Shown piece after piece: positions 57,921-64,000 of a stretch of 64,000 bases of DNA. The position numbers were made by a program, and so were the translations under genes. How positions within the stretch are numbered: position 1 is the stretch's first letter; each line of letters starts with the position of its first letter. This DNA comes from Oscillospiraceae bacterium (GTDB lineage: Bacteria > Bacillota > Clostridia > UBA1381 > UBA9506), in the NCBI GenBank assembly GCA_015068905.1, contig SVJQ01000008.1, positions 1 to 64,000 on the forward strand, given 5' to 3'. A model generated the notes under the pieces. It did not search any database and was not told the DNA's origin. It saw only the letters and a program-made list of their open reading frames with translations.

Positions 57921-59661
57921 ACATGTTTTTTGGCGTTACATACGCCGTTTGGTTGGTTGTGTAAATAACAAAGCCCGGTTTTGCGCCGCTCGGTTTTTTT
58001 ACGTTTTTGATTTCTGTATAATCCACCGGCACTTTATCTGCCTCCTTTGCCTTTGAGAGATATGCGGCGAGGGAAGCCGCCTCTGTAATGGCTTCATTTG
58101 TAAATGGCCTTTCCATTTCAAACTTTAAGACAACGTGAGAGCCGGGGATATTTTTGGTATGGAACCAAAGGTCTTTGTTTTGTGCCAGCTTGCAGGTTAA
58201 ATAATCATTTTGCTTGTTGTTTCTGCCGGCATACAGTGTGAACCCGTCTTTTGTCTTAAAGGAAGCAGGGGATGAGGGTGCCTCTTTTTTGCGCTTTTGC
58301 TCGTGGCGGCGGAGATATCCCTGACCTGCCAGCTCGTCAGCAATCTGTGAAAGGTCTGCCGCGGTCTCAGCCCGCATTAAGGCTTCCTCAACTGTTTCTA
58401 AATAGGAAAGCTCTGCCTCTGTCAGTTCAATCTGCTTTGAAAGCTCAGCAAAAGCGGTTTTTGCCTTGTTGTATTTTTTGTAGTATCTCTGTGCGTTGAC
58501 AGCAGGTGTTTTGGTGCTGTCTAAGGGAATGACCACCATAGGGAGCGCTTCGTCAAAATAGTTTTGCACCCGAATGCTTTCCATCCCTTTTTCAATCTGA
58601 TAAATATTGGCGGTAATCAGCTCACCATACTGGCGCCATGTCTCTCTTTGCTCGGTGTCAGACAGCTCAGAAAAGAGCCGTTCCAGCTTTTTGGCAGAAC
58701 GCTCAATATGATTGGATACCAATTTTAAAAGGTCACCGCCACGGCGGAGAATGCGCTCTTTTTTATCACGTTCAAAATAGAAGTTGTTGATTAAATATCC
58801 CATAGACTCTTCAGGATACACGGTGGCAGCCCCACCGTATTGCGCAATGGGAACGGCAGAAAACTCCATCAGCTTCCCGGTCTCTGCATTGACCAGATAG
58901 CAGGGCGAAAATTCACCTGCGGAAACAGCTGAAAACATCTTATGCATCACGGTGGCAACGTCTAGCTGTTTACTATAACTAAAATCGCTGCAAACCGGGT
59001 CTGTTTCCCCTGTGGCGCGATAAGCAATCTCTCTTGCAACCAGCGGACTGATGCCGGCAAAACGGCTTAAAATGGCTTTGTCTAAGCGTTCTGTTTCGCC
59101 AAAGTCAGAGAGTGCAGATAAAAAATCCTCCATAGTGCAGGCAAGGGGATTAGTTTTATCCTGTGCCGGTGGCATCTCATAGGGCAGACCGGGCAAAATC
59201 TGGCGCTTTGAGCTGACAGAAAAGTCAATGCGCTTAATACTGTCAGATACCCTGCCGTTTTCATCTGCTAAAATAATATTGGAATGGCGACCCATAATTT
59301 CAACAATCAACTTTTTTGTTACCTGATCGCCAAGTTCGTTTCGGGTTTCAAGTTCAAAAACAAGCATACGCTCAAGACCGGGTTGGGTGACAGACACAAG
59401 ATGTGCCGAGGTCAAATGCTTTCTCAGCAGCATGCAAAACATAGGCGCAACCATAGGGTTTTCCTTTGTTTTTTCTGTCAGCGCAACACGGGGGATGGAT
59501 GCGTTTGCAGAGAGTGTTACTTTATAGGCACCGGTGGGGGTGTGAAAGGCTAGAAGCAGTTCATCAGACTCAGGCTGATAGACCTTATCCAGTCTTGCAC
59601 CGGAGAGCTTTTCATTTAATTCCTGTGCCAGGGCACGGACAACCAGTCCGTCAAATGCCAT
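57919..59661 (-). CDS. rqcH: Ribosome quality control protein RqcH (NFACT family)
   Basis: A 580-residue NFACT protein that binds stalled 50S-peptidyl-tRNA and adds alanine tails. NFACT-N (about 1-180), a helix-hairpin-helix part, long coiled coil (about 280-440) and NFACT-R with TCKLAQNKDLWFHTKNIPGSHVV are seen. ATG 59661 has AAAGGA nine bases before it; TTG 59670 would touch that site. The old name is fibronectin-binding protein FbpA. It follows whiA by 24 nt on the minus strand. Confidence 0.93.
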   Translation of the reverse strand: MAFDGLVVRALAQELNEKLSGARLDKVYQPESDELLLAFHTPTGAYKVTLSANASIPRVALTEKTKENPMVAPMFCMLLRKHLTSAHLVSVTQPGLERMLVFELETRNELGDQVTKKLIVEIMGRHSNIILADENGRVSDSIKRIDFSVSSKRQILPGLPYEMPPAQDKTNPLACTMEDFLSALSDFGETERLDKAILSRFAGISPLVAREIAYRATGETDPVCSDFSYSKQLDVATVMHKMFSAVSAGEFSPCYLVNAETGKLMEFSAVPIAQYGGAATVYPEESMGYLINNFYFERDKKERILRRGGDLLKLVSNHIERSAKKLERLFSELSDTEQRETWRQYGELITANIYQIEKGMESIRVQNYFDEALPMVVIPLDSTKTPAVNAQRYYKKYNKAKTAFAELSKQIELTEAELSYLETVEEALMRAETAADLSQIADELAGQGYLRRHEQKRKKEAPSSPASFKTKDGFTLYAGRNNKQNDYLTCKLAQNKDLWFHTKNIPGSHVVLKFEMERPFTNEAITEAASLAAYLSKAKEADKVPVDYTEIKNVKKPSGAKPGFVIYTTNQTAYVTPKNM

Positions 59662-59685
59662 TTTCTTCAATCCTTTCTAAAGGGG

Positions 59686-60603
59686 TTACAGTTCTTCAGC
59701 CATCGAAATCAGCTTTTGCAGTCTGCGGTTCACGCCTGACTTGCTGATGGGAACGGTGAGAAGGGTGCCGAGCTCTGCAAGGCTTGCCTCAGGGTTTTCA
59801 AGGCGCAGCTTGGCAAGCTCAAGTAGCGCCGGCGAAAGGTCAGACGCAAAGCGCGAGGCAAGGAGCTTGTTAATTGCCTTGATTTGCGTGGCAGCAGCAT
59901 TGGCTGTTTTTGTCAGGTTGGCTGTTTCACAGTTCACCCGACGGTTTATCTGGTTAATCATATCCTTTTCAACCTTGATAGAGTAGAGCTCTAAGGCTGA
60001 ATCTGTTGCGCCGAGGGCTGTCAGGGCATTGGCAATTTCTTCGCTGTCTTTTATGTAAATAACATAGTTTGATTTTCGCATGACGCTGCGAACAGTAAGC
60101 TGTTCGTCTTCAAAAAGCTGCAGAATATCACGAGCCAGACCGTGGTAATGGGTTTCAATCTCTAAATGATAGCTTTTTTCAGGTGCGTTAACCGAGCCGC
60201 TGCTTAAAAAGGCACCGCGCAAAAAGGCACGGCGACAGCAGGAATCGGCTGTGATGAACGGATCAACCGAAAATTTGACACGACCCTCACGCCAAAAACC
60301 CAAGGTCCGCATAATTTGGTTATAGGTCTGATTTTTTAACAATCTGAAGCTGTAGATGTTGCCGGCACCCTTTTTGCTCATAACCGATTTTAAGGGGGTT
60401 ATGCCAAAGAGAGCGGCAAGCAGCTCCTGTGTGCGGCGCATCACGTCTGCGTTCTCTGTGCGAAAGCGAAGACCGCCGCCGTCAGATTCTGATAAAAACG
60501 TGCCGGAAAGAGCCAAAAGACCGGAAAGCTCAGCTTTCAGGCAACAGGGGGATTCAGGCTCTAACTTACAAAGTTCCCTTTTTACATCACTTGAAAAAGA
60601 CAT
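59686..60603 (-). CDS. whiA: DNA-binding protein WhiA
   Basis: A 305-residue WhiA homologue with an N-terminal LAGLIDADG-like domain (FSSDVKRELCKLE, LRGAFLSSGSVN) and a C-terminal HTH (LAELGTLLTVPISKSGVNRRLQKL). In Firmicutes it affects division and chromosome behaviour. rapZ and yvcK, usual upstream neighbours, are absent here; polA lies upstream. AAGGAGCC precedes ATG 60603. Confidence 0.95.
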   Translation of the reverse strand: MSFSSDVKRELCKLEPESPCCLKAELSGLLALSGTFLSESDGGGLRFRTENADVMRRTQELLAALFGITPLKSVMSKKGAGNIYSFRLLKNQTYNQIMRTLGFWREGRVKFSVDPFITADSCCRRAFLRGAFLSSGSVNAPEKSYHLEIETHYHGLARDILQLFEDEQLTVRSVMRKSNYVIYIKDSEEIANALTALGATDSALELYSIKVEKDMINQINRRVNCETANLTKTANAAATQIKAINKLLASRFASDLSPALLELAKLRLENPEASLAELGTLLTVPISKSGVNRRLQKLISMAEEL

Positions 60604-60627
60604 AATGGCTCCTTTCTGACAAGGCGT

Positions 60628-63252
60628 TTATTTTGCATCGAACCAGCTTTGACCGCTGTGCATATCTGCCACCAGTGGAGCTGAGAGTGCAAAGGCTTGT
60701 TCCATTTCTTCACGCAGAATGTTGCCGGCAACTTCTTCTTCACCCAACGGTGCTTCTACAATCAGTTCATCGTGCACCTGCAAAATTAAACGGGCAGCAA
60801 GTTTTTCTTCTTTCAAACGGTTATATACCCGCACCATGGCAAGCTTGATGATGTCTGCCGCGGTGCCCTGGATGGGGGTGTTTAAGGCGGCGCGCTCGCC
60901 AAATGAGCGAAGCTGGAAGTTGCTTGATGAAAGCTCAGGCAGGTTTCTTCTGCGACCCATTAAGGTAGTACAAAAACCGTTTTTCTTCGCTTCTTCCACT
61001 ACGGCTTTCATATAGTCACGCACTTTGGGGAAGGAACCTAAATAATCTTCAATATGTGCTTTTGCCTCTCGCATGGAAATGCCTAAATCCTGAGCGAGTG
61101 AGAACTCGCCCTTACCATAAATTAAGCCAAAGTTAACGGCTTTTGCCGCTGTTCGCATCTGGATAGAAACATCCTCTTTTGCCACACCAAAGATTTTTGA
61201 GGCAGTAGAGGCGTGGATATCCTGACCGGAGGTAAAGGCTTCAATCATGGTTTCGTCACCTGCAATGTGAGCAAGCACACGCAGCTCAATCTGCGAATAG
61301 TCCGCATCTAAAAGCACATGACCGGGGGCAGCAACAAACATTTTACGCATCTCACGGCCAAGCTCTGTACGAATGGGGATGTTCTGCAGATTGGGCTCAG
61401 AAGAGCTGATGCGACCGGTTACGGTCACAGTCTGATGAAAGTTTGAATGAATTCTGCCGGTTTTTGTATCAATAACATCCTTTAAGCCGTCAACGTAGGT
61501 CGAATTTAACTTGGCAAGGTGACGGTATTCTAAAATTTTTGGAATAATGGGGTGGCTGTCTGCCAGCTTTTCTAAGGTGCCGGCGTTGGTAGAGTAGCCG
61601 GTTTTGGTCTTTTTAGAGGATTTAAGCCCTAATTTGTCATATAAAATAACGCCTAACTGCTTAGGAGAGTTAATGTTAAATTCCTCTCCGGCAAGGTGAT
61701 AAATTTCATCTGTTAAGCGGGTGATTTCACCGGCTAACATAGTGCCAAAATCTAAAAGTCGTTCTCTATCAACCATAATGCCGCAGTCCTGCATGGAGGC
61801 AAGAACCTCAACCAGCGGCATCTCCACAGTTTCAAACAGGTTAAGGGAGCCTTCTTCCGTCATACGGGATAAAAGATAGGCGTGCAGGGAAATGAGTGCC
61901 GCCGTTTCGTCAAATAAAGGCGAGCGGGCGTCTTGCGGCTCATCCATAAAGGAAAGCTGCTCGCCGGTTTGGTCGCCGCCGAGGCTCATCCCTAAAAGGT
62001 CAAAGCAAAGCTCTGACAGCCCATAGTCCCGTCTGCCCGGGTCTGTCAGGTAGGCAGCAATGGCTGTATCAAACAAGTTACCTTGCAGGTTGATAGCTAA
62101 AGAGCCAAGATATATAAACTGCTCTTTCGCGCCGTGGGTAACTTTTTTGATTTCGGTGTTTTCAAAAAAAGCCTTCCAGACCGGTAAAAAAGCACCGGAT
62201 AGGGGCGCACAAACAGCACAGTCAGCGGTTTTTGCCGCGTAGACTGTGTTATTTTTTGTGTCAATTTGATAGTAAACGGTTTCTGCCTGCAAAAAGTCTT
62301 TCAGACTATCTGCATCGGTCAGGGTGACAGCCTCGCACTGAGCACAGGTCGGTTCGGGCTTTTCTTCCTGCGGGGCTTCTTCATTTAATCGCTTTAAAAA
62401 GCTTTTAAACTCTAATCGGGTATAAAGGTCTGAAAGCGCCTTATAGTCCCCCGGTTTTTCACGGCCATCTTCTAAGTCAAAATCTAAGGGAACATAGCAG
62501 TCAATGGTAGCGAGCGTGCGGGATAAAAAGGCGGTTTCTTTGCTTTCAATCAGCTTGGTTTTCATTGCTTTTGTGATGTCGTCTGATTCAATGTTTTCAT
62601 AAATGGCATCTAAGCTTTTGAATTTGGAAATTAAGGATAAAGCACCCTTTTCACCAATGCCGCGGACACCGGGAATGTTATCAGAGGTATCACCCATAAT
62701 GGCTTTGACGTCAATAAACTCTTTCGGGGTCACGCCGTATTTTTCAAAAACGCGCTGTGCATCAAAAATCTCTGTATCCGTGTTGCCCATTCGCGTGGTG
62801 ACAAGATAAATTTTATTATCTTCGGTGGCGAGCTGCAAATCGTCCTTGTCGCCGGTCAGTATCATACAGCCAATACCGGCGTCGGTACATTTTTGCGAGA
62901 TTGTGCCGATAATGTCGTCAGCTTCATAGCCCTCTTTTTCTAAAACGGGAATATTTAAAGCTGTTAAAACCTCTTTCAAAAGGGGAATCTGCGGCACAAG
63001 CTCTTCCGGCATGGGGTGACGGGTTGCTTTGTAGCCATCAAACATTTTATGGCGGAAGGTGGGTGCCTTTAAGTCAAAAGCCGCGGCAATATAGTCCGGC
63101 TTGATTTCTTCTTTAAATTTATAAAAAATATTTAAAAAACCGTACACGGCGTTGGTATACGTACCTTCTTTAGTTGTTAGCAGGCGAATGCCGTAAAACG
63201 CACGGTTAATAATACTGTTTGCGTCGATGATTAAAAACTTTTCCTTTGCCAT
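60628..63252 (-). CDS. polA: DNA polymerase I
   Basis: An 874-residue family A polymerase. The 5'-3' exonuclease (1-290) is intact, with DANSIINRAFYG, EADDIIGT and GDKDDLQL. The 3'-5' exonuclease domain (about 310-480) lacks the DxE and later Asp of the proofreading motif, so it should not proofread. The polymerase motifs A (DADYSQIELRVLAHIAGD), B (RTAAKAVNFGLIYG) and C (LQVHDELIVEAP) are intact. AAGGAAGG precedes ATG 63252. Confidence 0.97.
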   Translation of the reverse strand: MAKEKFLIIDANSIINRAFYGIRLLTTKEGTYTNAVYGFLNIFYKFKEEIKPDYIAAAFDLKAPTFRHKMFDGYKATRHPMPEELVPQIPLLKEVLTALNIPVLEKEGYEADDIIGTISQKCTDAGIGCMILTGDKDDLQLATEDNKIYLVTTRMGNTDTEIFDAQRVFEKYGVTPKEFIDVKAIMGDTSDNIPGVRGIGEKGALSLISKFKSLDAIYENIESDDITKAMKTKLIESKETAFLSRTLATIDCYVPLDFDLEDGREKPGDYKALSDLYTRLEFKSFLKRLNEEAPQEEKPEPTCAQCEAVTLTDADSLKDFLQAETVYYQIDTKNNTVYAAKTADCAVCAPLSGAFLPVWKAFFENTEIKKVTHGAKEQFIYLGSLAINLQGNLFDTAIAAYLTDPGRRDYGLSELCFDLLGMSLGGDQTGEQLSFMDEPQDARSPLFDETAALISLHAYLLSRMTEEGSLNLFETVEMPLVEVLASMQDCGIMVDRERLLDFGTMLAGEITRLTDEIYHLAGEEFNINSPKQLGVILYDKLGLKSSKKTKTGYSTNAGTLEKLADSHPIIPKILEYRHLAKLNSTYVDGLKDVIDTKTGRIHSNFHQTVTVTGRISSSEPNLQNIPIRTELGREMRKMFVAAPGHVLLDADYSQIELRVLAHIAGDETMIEAFTSGQDIHASTASKIFGVAKEDVSIQMRTAAKAVNFGLIYGKGEFSLAQDLGISMREAKAHIEDYLGSFPKVRDYMKAVVEEAKKNGFCTTLMGRRRNLPELSSSNFQLRSFGERAALNTPIQGTAADIIKLAMVRVYNRLKEEKLAARLILQVHDELIVEAPLGEEEVAGNILREEMEQAFALSAPLVADMHSGQSWFDAK

Positions 63253-63284
63253 TTCTAATCCTTCCTTCTCTTTAGCCTGATAAG

Positions 63285-63878
63285 CTATTTTGAGTCAATG
63301 ATCTGACCGGAATCAGACAGTTTATACAGTGCCCGATACACCTTTTGGTTGTTATTTACTTTAGTGATATAGTGCCGTGTTTCGGGGTAGGGAATGTAGC
63401 TTAAATTTTTGCCGTCCTCAGAATATTCGTTATTTGCGAGCCAACCGTCGACAGTTCCCTCGCCGGCGTTATAGGCGGCCAGCGCTGTGTCTGCGTTGCC
63501 ATCGTACAGGCTTAGAAGGTAACTGATGTAGTAACAGCCCATCTGAATATTCAGCTCAGGGTCTTTAATGTCTTCATACTGAAAATCCTCAAGTTCCATG
63601 CGCTCAGCCAGCCACATAGCAGTTGGCTTGATAATCTGCATCAAACCGGTGGCGTTTTTTTGCGAAACAGCCGTTGCGTTAAAATTACTTTCTGCTTTGA
63701 TAATGCTCATAATTAAGTAGGGGTCTACCTGATACATGGCTGAATACTGCTTGATATGCTCTGTATGTTTAGCCGGATAGATTATTCTGGCGATATTTCC
63801 AAGATTTAAAACGAGGATCATGGCAATGAGCAAAATAAAAAGCCGTCCCCATTTCAGATGTTTTTTCTTTTTCTTCAA
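63285..63878 (-). CDS. Membrane-anchored lytic murein transglycosylase (SLT)
   Basis: A 197-residue protein with a basic start (MKKKKKHLK), one membrane segment (about 12-30) and an SLT domain. The catalytic Glu63 in KAESNFN, GLMQI (78-82) and AAYNAGEG are seen. The start codon is TTG at 63878 and overlaps the coaE stop; AAAGGAG lies eight bases upstream. It is translationally coupled to coaE and ends 32 nt before polA starts. Confidence 0.93.
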   Translation of the reverse strand: MKKKKKHLKWGRLFILLIAMILVLNLGNIARIIYPAKHTEHIKQYSAMYQVDPYLIMSIIKAESNFNATAVSQKNATGLMQIIKPTAMWLAERMELEDFQYEDIKDPELNIQMGCYYISYLLSLYDGNADTALAAYNAGEGTVDGWLANNEYSEDGKNLSYIPYPETRHYITKVNNNQKVYRALYKLSDSGQIIDSK

Positions 63879-64000
63879 GATAAAAGCTCCTTTAAGATGG
63901 TATCAAGAGATGTATAAACTGACGCAACATCACCGTTGTTTTTGATAATAAACTGGCAACGGCTTTTGTAGAAATCATCACTTTTTTGAGAATCAATACG
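63875..64000 (-). CDS. coaE: Dephospho-CoA kinase, C-terminal 41 residues (gene cut by the window edge)
   Basis: The minus strand from 64000 reads RIDSQKSDDFYKSR and goes on to FIIKNNGDVASVYTSL before the stop at 63877-63875. The pattern RI.SQ, then a hydrophobic strand and N-N-G is the C-terminus of CoaE, which phosphorylates dephospho-CoA. Its place ahead of an SLT gene and polA fits Firmicutes gene order (polA-coaE). Confidence 0.85.
   Translation of the reverse strand, partial: RIDSQKSDDFYKSRCQFIIKNNGDVASVYTSLDTILKELLS

Overview
The window looks like chromosomal DNA of a spore-forming, anaerobic member of the Clostridia (Bacillota), probably a gut organism. The support is Spo0A, the forespore sigma factor SigG and dipicolinate synthase DpaA/DpaB, strong AGGAGG-type ribosome binding sites with frequent TTG/GTG starts, Firmicutes housekeeping families (DUF896, WhiA, RqcH, NrdR, HemZ-like), and a beta-glucuronidase with its transporter. 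I cannot assign genus or species from sequence alone. Most of the window is ordinary core genome; the accessory part is mainly the first kilobase.

Layout. 0-1 kb: an AT-rich accessory patch with a DUF559 endonuclease-like gene whose 3' end runs into a palindromic repeat, then an unknown membrane-anchored protein between two 25-bp direct repeats. 1-6.3 kb: two short-chain dehydrogenases, an HD hydrolase, a DUF896 protein, tRNA-Gly(CCC), and a minus-strand pair of cysteine synthase-like and glutamate-cysteine ligase-like enzymes. 6.3-11.5 kb: a divergent glucuronide locus (beta-glucuronidase and GPH transporter one way, KDPG aldolase and KDG kinase the other). 11.6-19.5 kb: purFMNHD, an amidohydrolase and mutY. 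19.8-23.4 kb: tsaE, tsaB, rpiB, dCMP deaminase and spo0A. 24-31 kb: pnp, a B12-binding radical SAM protein, thrS and pfkA. 31.3-35.7 kb: tsaC/sua5, rimI, tsaD, mltG and convergent sigG. 35.8-40.5 kb: a ferredoxin-like protein divergent from a Crp/Fnr regulator, a SulP transporter and dpaAB. 40.8-49.8 kb: recJ, relA/spoT, an MBL hydrolase, hemZ-like, nrdR, ung, an exonuclease with a zinc ribbon, and a PHP protein. 49.8-53.5 kb: an L,D-transpeptidase, an AraC regulator and an MFS transporter. 53.5-57.9 kb: potABCD behind a long structured leader. 57.9-64 kb (minus strand): rqcH, whiA, polA, a lytic transglycosylase and the 3' end of coaE.

How genes work together. The t6A tRNA-modification set (TsaB, TsaC/Sua5, TsaD, TsaE) is all here but split between two loci. 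The glucuronide locus takes up and hydrolyses glucuronides, and its other arm finishes KDG to pyruvate plus glyceraldehyde-3-phosphate; the isomerase, reductase and dehydratase steps must lie elsewhere. Sporulation genes occur as singletons or pairs among housekeeping genes, with compartment-type promoter candidates in front of sigG and dpaA.

The most interesting unexplained item is the ~360-nt structured leader (about 53551-53910) of potABCD. It has a consensus promoter at its head, several perfect hairpins, a terminator 24 nt before potA, a duplicated 7-mer that could act as an antiterminator strand, and an 18-codon ORF lying over the terminator. I match it to no RNA family I can recall. 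Other points of interest are palindromic elements related to each other at 2.3-2.6 kb and 31.0-31.3 kb, a structured intergenic region at 19.5-19.7 kb, a long hairpin in the pnp leader, and an apparent +1 slip at the end of sigG.
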